A stretch of 64,000 nt of DNA from Brachynemurus nebulosus. Its lineage: Eukaryota; Arthropoda; Insecta; Neuroptera; Myrmeleontidae. Where the stretch lies: assembly GCA_035578155.1 (NCBI GenBank), contig JAPWDM010000002.1, forward strand, positions 34,598,437-34,662,436. Direction: 5' to 3'. The notes beneath the pieces were generated by a model, which did no database searches, was not told the DNA's origin, and worked only from the letters and a program-made list of their open reading frames with translations. The position numbers were made by a program, and so were the translations under genes. Of this stretch, positions 25,201 through 36,114 are shown piece after piece (the first letter of the stretch is position 1; the number at the start of each line of letters is the position of its first letter).

Positions 25201-25240
25201 TAAGCACCAGCGCTACAGAATCACTGCATAGCACTGGTGT
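25191..25240 (+). promoter_or_regulatory. Candidate -1 frameshift signal at the gag-pol junction
   Basis: Pol is in the -1 frame relative to gag, and that frame is open from about 25125, so it overlaps the gag end by ~75 nt. The heptamer GGAAAAC (25191-25197, read G GAA AAC in the gag frame) lies directly before the gag stop. After a 7-nt spacer, CACCAGCGCTA (25205-25215) can pair with TAGCACTGGTG (25229-25239), an 11-bp stem with one C/A mismatch and a 13-nt loop. Layout and spacing fit a -1 frameshift stimulator. The heptamer is not canonical because the P-site repairing is poor, so this remains a candidate. Confidence 0.5.
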
Positions 25241-25361
25241 ATCTGATTATAATTATACAGCGAATGAAGTACAACAACCCAATAACAATAATAGCATCAA
25301 TTCTAAACAACCACCCTATCAACCAGAGATCATTGACCTTAACGAAACATTTTTATGCAAC

Positions 25362-28300
25362 ATGTTATCTAACGACATCATAGACGATCTGACGTTCGAC
25401 ATTGACGCACCTAGCTCGGTTCTCCTGAATAACACCTCAACTAACCCATTACCTGTGGTAAAGTTTTATTTTTTTGATACACCTGTATCTATTCTATTCG
25501 ACAGCGGTAGCAATATCACTGGAATTAATCAGGAACTTTTCCATAAATTAGATAGGCAATGCTTAGACAAAACGGGTAAAAGTTTACCACTAATCCCGAC
25601 TAATAAATGCCAGGTTGTAACAGCAACGGGAAAAAAATCAAAAGCCATTACGTCTCAAATTTTTATCGAATTGATTAAAAACAATACCCTATTACCACTG
25701 CACTGTTTGGTAATTGACGAATTGGCATATGACATCATAGTCGGTACCGACTCGTTAGAAAAATATAGTGCCAAGTTAGATTTTCAAAATTCTGAAATAC
25801 ATTTCAAGGTCGACAATACTACGGAAACCATTAGTTTTAAAAATGATCAACTGAGTATAGCTGGGGATAACCAAACTATAAACAGTCTAATCAAGGTCAT
25901 CAATTTAACAACGTTGAACGACAGCGACGATACCTATACAATTAACAATTCAGCAATCACCAGTACAGACGAGGACAAATTAATTACTAAAATCAGTGAT
26001 ATTACCAAACGTATTAATGACATTCATTCACTTGCTCAGGTGAACAAAGACAAACTTTTAACAGTCTTGAAACATTATCAAGCAATTTTCTCCAAAAAAC
26101 CAGGCTGTGCAAAAAATTTTATATGTAGATTCAAAATTAAAAAACATGTCCCTTTCGCATCAAAATGTTATCCTATCCCATACGCCCGATTACAAGCGGT
26201 AGAAAACGAATTGAAAAAAATGATTGACTGGGATGTAATCGAAAGGGGATATGACCAATATGTTAACCCACTACATGTAGTGTTTAAAAAGGACGGTAGG
26301 GTGCGCTTAGTCCTAGATAGTAGAGGGGTCAATAAAATTATCACTACTGACAAAGAAGGGCCTATTTCGATAGAATACATCTTAGCCAAATTTAAAGGGA
26401 AACAGTATTTCTCATCAATCGACCTGACCTCCGGCTACTGGCAAGTGCCACTCCATCCAGATAGCCGCAAATATACAGGGTTTCTCATGAATGGAAAGTA
26501 TTATCAGTTTAAGCGTTTACCATTTGGCCTCAATCTAGCAGTAGGTACGTTTCAGAAGTGCTTAGACCAAGCTCTAGGGCATAGTGTTCAAAGTTTTTGC
26601 AGTGTGTTTGTGGACGACATAGTTATTTATTCAGACGACGTAGAATCACATATAGAACACATCAGATTAGTGTTAGACAAATTGTCGCTAGCCGGTTTTA
26701 CCGTCAACTTTGATAAATGTATCTTTTTCACGCAAGAGCTTAGGTTTCTGGGACATGTAATTACTAACAACGGGATAAAAATGGATCCACTTAAAGTTGA
26801 AGCGATAGCGAAACTTGAGCCTCCCAACAATGCCAAAGAATTACAATCAATACTAGGGTTGTTTAACTTTTACAGGCGTTTCTTCAGTAACTTTAGTTTT
26901 CTCACATCTAAGCTAACACACCTTCTCAAAAAAGGGTGCAAATGGTCATGGGGTAAAAACGAACAAGAAACGTTCGACATTCTTAAAAATCGGTTCAAGG
27001 AATCTGTCGGATTATGTTATCCAGATTTTAAAAAGGATTTTTACATCCATGTCGACGCTTCCGACTATGCCATTTCCGGCTACCTTTATCAACTCGATAA
27101 TGATAAAAACCATCTCCCAATTAGCTTCGTATCTAGAAGTTTAAACGAACTAGAAAGAAAATTCTCAATATCGGAAAAGGAGTTACTGAGCGTCGTTTTT
27201 AGTCTGAGAAAATTCCGGACTTATGTTTTAGGACACCATGTCATATTACGTACAGATCACAAGGCGCTCTCCTTTCTTCAAAATGCGAAAGTGGTCAGCA
27301 ATCGACTACTTAGATGGTTTCTATCTTTAGGAGACTTCGACTTCGAAATTGAATATATTCGCGGCAAAGAAAATTTCGTAGCCGACATTTTTTCAAGAAA
27401 CCCAAAACCCAACGTCTTGAGTAGTCAAGAGTTAAAAATCAATAACTGCTGCGTAGATTTTAACCCAACGGACGAGTTGGACGTTTCAGATATAACGGAT
27501 TTTGTTACTGTTTGTAGTTTAAAATTTGACTTTGACGATAAACATTTAAAAAAATTATTCAATAATCTACAAGTTCAGCAAGCAAATGACCACTTCTGTA
27601 GCAACATTATAAATAAAATTGATGAGTTCAGTGCCAACCACACAATACACAATAATCTTTTATTTCACAAAAGAAGCTGTTTCCCATATAATTGGCAACT
27701 AGTTATTCCGGACAGCATTTCTAACGATGTTATCGATTTTATCCACAAAAGCTATGGTCATTTTGGAACCCAGAAATGCATTTATTTGTTCAACCAGTAT
27801 TTCTTTACAACCAATTTATACGACAAAGTTAAATCGAATGTTAGTAAATGTGTTATATGCCAAAAATGCAAGGTTCCGAACCATTTTGGTGAAGGACCAT
27901 TACAGAACATAGTATCCTCTAGAAAATTAGAAACTGTCTTTTGCGACCTCTACGGGCCGCTTCCGACCGGTAAATTTGGGGTGAATTTCATTTTTGCACT
28001 AAAAGACAATTTTTCTAAATTTGTCAAACTTTATCCCCTTAAGGGCGCTACAGCTAAACAATGTGCCGACCGTGTACTCAAATCATTTGTGGTGGAAGTG
28101 GGACCGATTGAAAATATAATTTCTGACCACGGTAGCCAATTTTTGTCACCGGTTTGGCAAAGGTCCTTAACGGATGCAGGCATCAGAGTGTCAACGGTCA
28201 GTGTGTATAACCCACGGTCGAATACAGAGGAACGTGTAAACCGCGAAATTAACCGCCTTTTTAGAACCTATTGTAACAAAAAACATTCGTCTTGGTCAGA

Positions 28301-28739
28301 TTACGTACATTTTGTGGAGCACTGCATTAACACAACCCCTAATGATTCCACTGGTTTTACACCTTTTGAACTCATGTTCGGACATAGAGCCGAATCAAAT
28401 ATTGATAAATGGGTATCTTTTCCACCCCAAGGGGACATCAATTTGGAAGATATTAATAAATTAGCATACGAAAGAACGCTTAAAGCAGCACAATCTAGGA
28501 AAAATAGACATGATAAACACCTAACCAAAACATTCAATGTAGGCGACTTAGTGCTTCTACGCACACACGCTAGATCTTGTACGAAAAACAAAACGGTAAA
28601 AAAATTTGCACCACTCTACGAAGGACCGTACGAAATCTCATCAATTAAGTGCTCCAACACGTATACCCTGATCTATCCAGAATCACGATTGGTAAGGGGA
28701 ACTTTCAATACCATCCACTTAAAAAAGTTTAACCAATAA
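25362..28739 (+). CDS. pol: Pol polyprotein: protease, RT, RNase H, integrase
   Basis: 1125 residues from the first ATG, but the frame is open upstream to about 25125, so translation probably enters from gag by frameshift. Aspartic protease: DSG at 47-49, with the second-lobe IVGTD near 126. Reverse transcriptase ~270-440: LPFGLNLAVGTFQ and the catalytic FVDD at ~415. RNase H: VDAS near 564, EKE and TDHKAL, and FVADIFSR. Integrase: zinc-binding HKSYGHFG...CVICQKC, core acidic residues in FCDLYGPL (~861), SDHGSQF (~921) and NTEERVNRE (~956). C-terminal GPYEI (~1087) is a GPY/F-type module. There is no chromodomain. All catalytic residues I looked for are present, so the enzyme set looks functional. 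Confidence 0.95.
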   Translation: MLSNDIIDDLTFDIDAPSSVLLNNTSTNPLPVVKFYFFDTPVSILFDSGSNITGINQELFHKLDRQCLDKTGKSLPLIPTNKCQVVTATGKKSKAITSQIFIELIKNNTLLPLHCLVIDELAYDIIVGTDSLEKYSAKLDFQNSEIHFKVDNTTETISFKNDQLSIAGDNQTINSLIKVINLTTLNDSDDTYTINNSAITSTDEDKLITKISDITKRINDIHSLAQVNKDKLLTVLKHYQAIFSKKPGCAKNFICRFKIKKHVPFASKCYPIPYARLQAVENELKKMIDWDVIERGYDQYVNPLHVVFKKDGRVRLVLDSRGVNKIITTDKEGPISIEYILAKFKGKQYFSSIDLTSGYWQVPLHPDSRKYTGFLMNGKYYQFKRLPFGLNLAVGTFQKCLDQALGHSVQSFCSVFVDDIVIYSDDVESHIEHIRLVLDKLSLAGFTVNFDKCIFFTQELRFLGHVITNNGIKMDPLKVEAIAKLEPPNNAKELQSILGLFNFYRRFFSNFSFLTSKLTHLLKKGCKWSWGKNEQETFDILKNRFKESVGLCYPDFKKDFYIHVDASDYAISGYLYQLDNDKNHLPISFVSRSLNELERKFSISEKELLSVVFSLRKFRTYVLGHHVILRTDHKALSFLQNAKVVSNRLLRWFLSLGDFDFEIEYIRGKENFVADIFSRNPKPNVLSSQELKINNCCVDFNPTDELDVSDITDFVTVCSLKFDFDDKHLKKLFNNLQVQQANDHFCSNIINKIDEFSANHTIHNNLLFHKRSCFPYNWQLVIPDSISNDVIDFIHKSYGHFGTQKCIYLFNQYFFTTNLYDKVKSNVSKCVICQKCKVPNHFGEGPLQNIVSSRKLETVFCDLYGPLPTGKFGVNFIFALKDNFSKFVKLYPLKGATAKQCADRVLKSFVVEVGPIENIISDHGSQFLSPVWQRSLTDAGIRVSTVSVYNPRSNTEERVNREINRLFRTYCNKKHSSWSDYVHFVEHCINTTPNDSTGFTPFELMFGHRAESNIDKWVSFPPQGDINLEDINKLAYERTLKAAQSRKNRHDKHLTKTFNVGDLVLLRTHARSCTKNKTVKKFAPLYEGPYEISSIKCSNTYTLIYPESRLVRGTFNTIHLKKFNQ

Positions 28740-31211
28740 ATTCGACCCATCTTACGGTCAGAGTTTACCTAATTGTGACATTTTATCAACCAACTATGAC
28801 TAACAAACAGTTATTACATTTATCTGACACATATTTTTATTCATTTGGGGCAAAAACCTTGAATTTATCCTCTAATTTTAAGTTATTGTTCTACCTTCGT
28901 TTTATTTAACTACCTTAATATTCTACTATTACATACTACTACATTCAAACAACACGTTAGGCAGAGATATTACTCGCAGTTTATATGTTTGGCTATAGTC
29001 ATCAAATCGAGTATTTGTTATATTTTATATTTCAGTCATGGCTGATATGGTATAAATTTAAATAACATAAATTTAAAGTTATTAATAAATATTAGACTAT
29101 TGACGTTATCTATTATGTATTTCTATCTAACATTTTATCAGCAATTTTATAGTTTTAATATGTATGTTACATGTTGTATTTTTTTTAATAAAAGAAAATA
29201 AGATTTAAATAAATGTTAACAAAAGGAACTATGTGCCAAAATACAATATATTATTTGGTGGTTATTTGATATGGATTTGATGATGTTTGAGTTTATGATG
29301 TTTAAGAATATTATGAGTATTAGTCGTTGTTTTTTTTTACTATGAAGGAAATTGTATATTGCGATATTTTTACGACCCAAGAGAGGTTTCGTCGGTGAAT
29401 AATATAAATTGATAATTATGAATATTTTTATTTTGGCATTTAGTTTCGGAAACGACGGTTGTATGGAGTAATGTGTTATTATATTAAAAAAATTATTATA
29501 TAAAGAAAGAATTACTTATTTAGTTGCTGATATTAGAAACAACATTAACTGTTTGTATATTGAGACGAATTATTGGAATGATTTATCGTCAATAATTAAT
29601 ACTATCTATTTATGTTCGACTCTAGTACTTAAAGTTATTCAATTTTCTTTAAACATTATACCAATCTTTTCATTCGGATACATTGTCATTACTTTGCTCA
29701 ATGTTTTATTATTATAGTATAAGGATCACATGTTTAGTTTCACCTAATATTTAGTTTATTCTACATAGGATAAATCCTCAAGTATTGTTACCAAACCATT
29801 TACCTTATTTTGACAAAACATTTTATTTTATTGTGCTGAAAGAATATTTTTATTGGCATTGTAATACTAGTTTGCTAAGGCTTACTATTTTTGAATTGGT
29901 CTATTGGCCAGGATATCGAACTTTACTTTTTTTAGACATTGCGAAAGTTTAGCTTTTCCATTAAACTTTATACTAACAAAATATTAACACATTATTAATG
30001 GTTAATACGAATTAAAATTTTTTTTTTTTAACTTTAGAAGCTAAGTTTTTTTGCTTAATACGAACATCTGTCGATATTATTCTTTAGGGGAAATAAAAAA
30101 AATTTTTTTTGTAAAAAATCAAATGGGTACAGAAGTTACATTTTTTTTCTATTTTGTTCAAAACATTTGTAGATGGGAATTCAGATTTAATTTTGAATCG
30201 AATTGTACCTTTTGGCCGTTAGAAATATACATCGCGTGCCAACGAACCCTATCTTATTTTAACTTTACACCTTCTGTCTCTATTGTTCATCTCCCCTTTT
30301 TATTTCTTATAACAAGGGTCATTCCCTTCTTTAACAACAATTTTGGCCAACACGTGTCCTAAAGTTTCATACAACCCTATTTTAAGTCACGAACCAAACA
30401 ATTTAACAATAGATTTATTTTGAAGGGTGTATCTCTCTTCACAAGGGGACCTAATTCCAAGTATTGAACAATAGTTAGCACTCAACTAAGAGGGCTTTCT
30501 GTTGACCTGTATATCTTTAACGGATAAGTTTTCTGTAGTTTTAAAAGGGGATCTTTGAATCTCTTTGCTTGTAACAACCAATGATTGGACAGAACTCCAT
30601 CATACGATCCGTAACACGCGGACTAACTTTCACTTTTGGAACATCTGTGCTTATTTGACTTACTAGCTACAATGTATTGTACTGTTTTATTTCAAAAGTT
30701 TATAGTAAAAGCGTAGTAACAAAGAATAACCGTGTAATTTACCCTAATAAGTTTAAAAAAAAATAAAACCTTTTTTTTTTTTTTTACCCTATATGGCATT
30801 GATTATTATTATAAGTAGAATTAATAACAACGGATACTTTCGAATATTTATTTAATCATTTTGTATTATAAGAATTTTTTTTAATGAAACTATCCAAATT
30901 ATTTAGCGAAGTTTTGTATAAATTTTTTTTAATTTTATACTTGATCTATTTGTACGATGAATTGTGTAATTCTTCTAACATTATTTTTTTTTCTTGTGTT
31001 TTGATCAATGACAATTTGAGTTATTTACTTGTTTTTTTCAAAATGCAATAACTTTAATATAATACATTATATTCTTATTTGTAAGCTTATATTGTAATTT
31101 CACTGTTAATTTTTTTTTCGTCCCACAGCTCTTATTTTTTGTAAATTTTGTAACAAAATTTTTTTTTTCTCTTCTCTCTCCCCCCAATAGCCGACTTTTA
31201 TGGCGAGCATA
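28740..31211 (+). other. Long 3' non-coding part of the gypsy element
   Basis: About 2.47 kb of very AT-rich DNA separates pol from the 3' LTR. No env-like ORF, signal peptide or fusion-type protein is visible; the longest plus frame (30051-30362, 103 codons) has no recognisable domain. Immediately before the 3' LTR there is no purine-rich tract. Instead the plus strand carries a pyrimidine run (CTCTTCTCTCTCCCCCC) near 31168-31185. Confidence 0.7.
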
Positions 31212-31752
31212 TGTAGCGAGTAAACATCAACTGTGGTTTTTATGCAACCAACTCTACACATGCGTATTACCTTTTGTATAACTTTGTTGGAAATGGGAGT
31301 TAACGACATCTGTATGACGTTGCTTGTAATAACAGTCGTTAATAGTTGAGACTCACACACAACGACGACAATGGTTGGAACTAAAGGCGTCGTTGTGGGT
31401 GAGGGGAGAGTAAGGTAAACGCATGTGGGGTTATATACTAATGTTCATGGGGGAGAGAACTCAATTAGGGTTTGGGGTTGTAAAGAGGATGAAGTACCTC
31501 TTATACAACAATTAAGCTGTGGGACCTTAATTCGTTTCAATGAATAATTTAATTGTTGTCATCACCACAGTAGATTTTAATAAATAATTTTATCATTGTT
31601 GAAGTGTTTGTTTTTAATACTTTTCCTTATTTCAACATGAACAGTTACATAATACAGGGACACAGTATATCATAACGGATTTATTGCATATCGAACCCAC
31701 GTACAAATATCTAACCGACTCATAACAATACCCGACGACACGAATCCGTTAG
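31212..31752 (+). repeat. 3' LTR
   Basis: Identical by eye to the 5' LTR. The AATAAA at 31579-31584 would serve as the polyadenylation signal of the genomic transcript. It is followed by the AATGG target duplication. Confidence 0.92.
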
Positions 31753-32615
31753 AATGGATAGGATGGGGGAATGGGGATGAATTTTTTTACGATTAATACC
31801 ACTATTTAACAATACCAAAATATTTGTATTATTCATCTTTATATTTTTTTTATAACTATTATAATTTTTTGAAAAAAGTGTCTTTAAAAAAGGGCGAAAA
31901 TCGGTGCCCACGATTGCGGCCGCAGTTTTCATCCGAAAAAAAAAATCAGATAAATTATTAATGTGTGGGTAAGCCGCTATGACCTATGGGAGTTTTTTTT
32001 TCTTGAAATTTAAAAAAATGGTGGCGGTTTGAATAAAAATTACAAAATTTTTTATATTTTTTCGTGTCGAAAAATAGGAAGATTTCAGAAAAAAAGCTCC
32101 AATATGTACATAGCGGCTTACCTACAGATTGATAATTTATTTGACTTTTTTTTTAGATGAAAATTGCGGCCGCAATCGTGGGCACCGATTTCCGCCCTTT
32201 TTTAAAGACACTTTTTTTCAAAAAATTATAATAATTATAAAAAATAGTATCTTGTATTGTTAAACAGTGGTATTAATCGTAAAAAAATTCATCCCTATTC
32301 CTCCATCCTATCCATCCGAAAAAAATCGTGAAAATTGGCTATTTTTCGGCCAATCACACTATGATGGCACCTTAAGCCTATTTTAATGAAAACTAAATAT
32401 TTTTCGAAATATATTAAAACAATCATATTTGGCAATTTTGAGCAAATCAAAAGTCCTTATACAACAAAATCCGGTACAGAACTCTTTCAACAATTTCAAA
32501 ATTTTTAAAGAATAATTTTGTGAATTATTGTGTTTATCCTATATATCAAATATTTATATACATAATGTTATAGTATGTAGCGAGAGCCGCCATAAGTTAT
32601 AAAAATTTTTTTCAG

Positions 32616-32743
32616 CACATGGGCAGGGTAGTTTTCGCACAATAAGTCCGGAAAGATCATTAGAAGAAGGTCAAATGATCCCAGCGGATACACCTGGTGC
32701 AATGCCAAGACCAATGAATTATCCAGTTGGAAAACCATTAGAG
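32616..32743 (+). CDS. Nox5: NOX5-type NADPH oxidase, recognised exon 3
   Basis: Acceptor TTTTTTTCAG, donor GTATGT. Its first two bases (CA) complete the codon begun by the G at the end of exon 2, and the frame then runs stop-free to a phase-0 end at GAG. It encodes 43 residues including the shared codon: proline- and glycine-rich linker (GQGSFRTISPERSLEEGQ, ending NYPVGKPLE). Exon 4 follows directly with IYLDGPYG, so the last residues sit at the start of the NADPH-binding lobe. Phase agreement on both sides supports the call. Alone, the exon has no diagnostic motif. The following intron is 9,215 bp. Confidence 0.75.
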
Positions 32744-33067
32744 GTATGTACAGAATACCCACTACCTACATAATATAATGTTTTGTCTAACATTCTATGG
32801 TCCATTAATGTCAGAGATGGGATATAAATAACCCGGCCGTTCATGGGTTCATATTAATGTATTGTTTTTAACTCGAAGCATAAATTTATTGTGAAAAATA
32901 TCATATTTTATCTCGTACGTAAAAAAATCTGTAAAAAAGTACATTCATAATTTTCTGGCTGTCGAATAAAATTGCACAATTTTTAAAATGGATAGTTTTA
33001 ACAACCTAATTAGAATAGAGAAAACACCGATAACTGGAAATGACTTATTCTCTCTAAATTTATCTTT

Positions 33068-33195
33068 TAGATAAACTCGTAATACAGCTATCTCTCACAA
33101 GATTTACTATCTGATACATAGAAATAGGATAGTAGAACTTATAGTATCTATTATATGTGACAAAACTTTGTTTTTGACATGAGTCATTTTTTCTT
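33068..33195 (+). repeat. Dispersed repeat, copy A
   Basis: The segment from AGATAAACTCGTAATACAGC through ATGTGACAAAACTTTGTTTTT is clearly similar to 46491-46620 in the same orientation. It is a divergent pair of an unnamed interspersed repeat without visible ends. Confidence 0.55.
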
Positions 33196-33339
33196 TATAT
33201 ATAAATTTGACTTTAACTATTATAATTAAATTAGTAAAATACAAATCCCATAAATATCAAAATATCAAAAATAATTTTTAGACTTACTAAATTCAATTGT
33301 TATACGAGTACTATGTAATATATTAGACGTCGAATTACA

Positions 33340-33440
33340 GGCCCGACGAGAGGGGGACAGCCAGGGTGGCAGCCCCGGGGCACGAGTCGGGAAACGGAGT
33401 TCGGAGCCATTTGTAAAGGGACTGATTACTGAGAAAGCTT
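33340..33440 (+). repeat. Fragment of a G-rich TIR-type repeat
   Basis: CAGGCCCGACGAGAGGGGGACAG and the following GCAGCCCCGGGGCACGAGT resemble 22350-22420 (CAGCCCCGACAAGAGGAGGG, then GTAGCCCCAGAACTTGTG). These look like one end of the same element family. I see no matching second end. Confidence 0.4.
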
Positions 33441-34807
33441 TCTCATAGCCTCGTAATTCAAAATGCGAATAAGTTTCATTGTGCCAGTTAACTTTTAATA
33501 GAACCGATGATACTTTACTTTAAAAATTATTGATTATCCGAAACTTTTACTTTATAAAAATTCATTACAAATTACTTATCATTCGATTTTCTTTATATAG
33601 AATGTAAAAAAAAAATTAGTCTCGTAGTTTATAGAGAAGATATGTCTCATTGTATTAATTAAGTTTTGCTAGTAGATATTATATATATGTAGCGATAAAA
33701 TTTTATTTATTCAGATACCTGATTGTCAAAAACTTGTTAATAATGACCTCTAGAAAATAATTAATCATAGCCTGACTACGTAACATATTTTTTTATATTT
33801 TCGAATCTAAAATTTTTTGTTATGTTTATCTAATTTCCGAATAAATATACAGTAACATACAAATAAATTCGTATACATAATAGTGAGAAAAGTTTTCATC
33901 AAATATTTTTACGTAACGAAATTTACTTTCAATACCGTAACTTGGGGTAAGATTGGCCCATTTTTTGCGTTTTTTTACGTAAACTGCCTTATATTTCTCA
34001 TATATATTTAGGTAACTTCTTCTTACTATTAGCTATTGAACTCTGCATATTTCAAAGTATACATTGACTAGTTATTAGAGCTCAGAACTTATTTAATTTC
34101 TATTTTAAGATGTTCTGAAAATTTGGGACAATCTTGTCTTAATTTGGGGTAACATTATCCCAAATACAAAATGTCATAGGAATTAATGCGAAATATTATT
34201 TGGGACAATGTTCGACATTTTTAATTGTGGTTGTACGTAAGTAGATAGTGTACAATATGTTAGACACAGGGCCCGCTCCAAGGGCGGACAACTCGGGCAT
34301 TTGCCCGGGGCGGAAAATTTTAAGGGCGGTAATTTTGTAAATTTTTTTCATTTAGTTCCTGATTTTTCATTTAATAAATATTTCATAATTATTTCTATAG
34401 AAACCACCAACAAAATAGTTTAAACTTTTTTTTAATTCAAAAAAAAAAGACAAACACTCAATAATATTATTTTAAAAAGGAATAAAAAATAGTAATAATA
34501 ATGGAAAAAAGTATGTGAAATTCGTAATAAAAAATAGTATATGCAACTCGTGCAGGATTGTCGATTGCCCACTTGAGCGAATGAGCGTACTCACTACGAT
34601 CGTGCTCAACTTCGCTCTCGTGGGCAATCGACAATTTCCCGCACTTATTGCATAATATACTGTTCTTTTAATGGAAATTTAAAAAAAAAAAAACAGGGTG
34701 GGCCAATCTTTTTGGGTGAGCCAAAGTTACCCCAGCTTACAAAATCACATTTTACAAATAAACAAGGTAAGTATCAGAAAAGACAAACTTAAGATATTTT
34801 GAATATA

Positions 34808-36114
34808 CAGTAGAACCTGTTTAAGTTGGACACCCGCGGTGCAATCAAAAACTGTCCAACATAAACAGGTGTCCAACATATGCAAAATACCAAAATCATC
34901 TACGCTTAGTAATTTTAAGGTTAACACTAATTTAGAATATAATGCAAAATTAATTATTTTTAAAGTAATACATATACACACATCTACGTAGCAATATTTA
35001 TTGAAATAAACTATCGAATAACAATCGTAATACATACATATTATAGATATTTAAACATTATCTTTCGTAAAAAAATCACTTATCTTAGTTTGTTTGGATA
35101 CAATTTTTAGGAAAATTTTGCTTTCTAATTTGCTTTGAATTTTGAATAAATCTTCTAACAGTTCACATGGATTTTCAGTTAAATACTTAATGGCGGTATT
35201 TATACCGTTCAAAGCTTCTTCAGGGGTTGTTGGTTTCTCCGCTACTTTCTCGCACTCGTCACTAGATTCTTCGATTTCTTGTTCCTCGTCTAGTTGTAAA
35301 ACATGTTGAAGAACGTCTTGATGTGTATTGAAGACATGATCGTGTACCTCCAAGTAGGCATCGGCGGTGATCTTTTCTTCAGCAGTCTGTAACTGATTTT
35401 GAAACTCTGGAGGTAATAATTTAATTGCATCGCGAAGTTCTGAATCAGGGTCTTCATTATGATCCCCTTCATTTGCTTTTGGAATACTAAAACCAGCTCG
35501 TCTAAAACACTTAACAATTGTTTCCGTAGATACAGCTTGCCATGCTTCGCTGATCCATCGAATTGCATCCAAAACCGTGACTGAGTTGATAAATTCCTTG
35601 TGGTTGTTAGAAATGTCAGATTTAGCAACTAAACACATAAGCAAACTTTTGCGGTAATAAGCTTTCATTGTTCGAATCACGCCTTGATCTAGTGGCTGAA
35701 TTTCCGATGTTAGATTTGGCGGTAAATAAACAAGTTTAACATTCTCGAACGATTTCATAATCTTATGACTTGTAGCATTATCTAGTATGATCACAATTTT
35801 TCTAGCAGCCTTACGCATTTGCCTGTCAATATCGGTCGCGTGTAAAAATTCAATTATTATAACTGTCATAACATAACTAACACGTGTTTCGGTCACGTGT
35901 AAAATACATGAATGTCTAACGTAAACAGGTCAAAATATCAAAAATCATTTTAAAAAACTGTCCAAATTAGACAGGTTTCCAACATATAGAGGTGTCCAAC
36001 TTATAAGTATTAATAAGCATTTAAAACAATGTAATTTCGCCAGGCCAATTGAAAAGTGTCCAACTTGAGCAGGTGTCCAGTATACAGAGGTGTCCAACTT
36101 GGCAGGTTTCACTG
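34808..36114 (-). mobile_element. Tigger-like (pogo-type) transposon, internally deleted
   Basis: The ends are TA-CAGTAGAACCTG and CAGGTTTCACTG-TA, an imperfect 12-bp TIR with TA at both borders. The motif GGTGTCCAAC is repeated several times near both ends, as possible transposase-binding sites. At 1,307 bp it is shorter than an autonomous Tigger (roughly 2.3 kb or more), because the 5' half of the transposase gene is missing. Confidence 0.85.
35051..35896 (-). pseudogene. Tigger-like transposase, C-terminal part (DDE superfamily)
   Basis: 281 codons on the minus strand. Two of the three catalytic acids are present: Asp39 in ILDNATSH and Asp70 in PLDQGVIRTMKAYYRK, separated by 30 residues as is usual for pogo/Tigger. 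The region after them (DAIRWISEAWQAVSTETIVKCF) and the acidic C-terminus fit the family. The DNA-binding helix-turn-helix and CENP-B-like domains and the first catalytic Asp are absent; the frame begins only about 38 residues before Asp39. It therefore cannot be an active transposase, although the surviving reading frame is stop-free. Confidence 0.85.

Larger units (their letters stand above)
22691..31752 (+). mobile_element. Complete Ty3/gypsy-type LTR retrotransposon (9.06 kb)
   Basis: Two 541-bp LTRs (22691-23231 and 31212-31752) flank gag, then pol with the order protease, RT, RNase H, integrase, which is the Ty3/gypsy order. The five bases AATGG occur immediately before the 5' LTR (22686-22690) and after the 3' LTR (31753-31757), a target-site duplication. 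A neighbouring base also matches at one side, so a 4- or 6-bp duplication is possible. The LTRs are identical by eye and both ORFs are intact, so the insertion is recent and may still be active. No env-like ORF is present. It lies in sense orientation in NOX5 intron 2. Confidence 0.92.
22628..32371. mobile_element. Foldback (palindromic) element, interrupted by the gypsy retrotransposon
   Basis: The right part (31753-32371) is a long imperfect palindrome centred near 32055. For example, GATTGCGGCCGCAGTTTTCAT near 31910 pairs with ATGAAAATTGCGGCCGCAATC near 32158, and TAAGCCGCTATG pairs with CATAGCGGCTTA. Its right tip (ATCCGAAAAAAATCGTGAAA ... GGCCAATCACACTATGATGG) finds its complement only on the far side of the LTR element, at 22630-22690 (ATGATTGGCC ... 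TTTTCGCGATTTT). The original element was therefore about 0.68 kb and was split by the retrotransposon. The outermost base is uncertain. Confidence 0.7.

Noticed and set aside
24668..25231. 187-codon plus-strand frame overlapping gag
   Set aside because: It is a shadow of the Asn-rich gag tail, rich in Ile/Thr only because AAT and AAC codons are read in another frame; no domain.
30051..30362. 103-codon frame downstream of pol as a possible env
   Set aside because: No signal peptide, transmembrane segment, cysteine pattern or family motif typical of an envelope protein.
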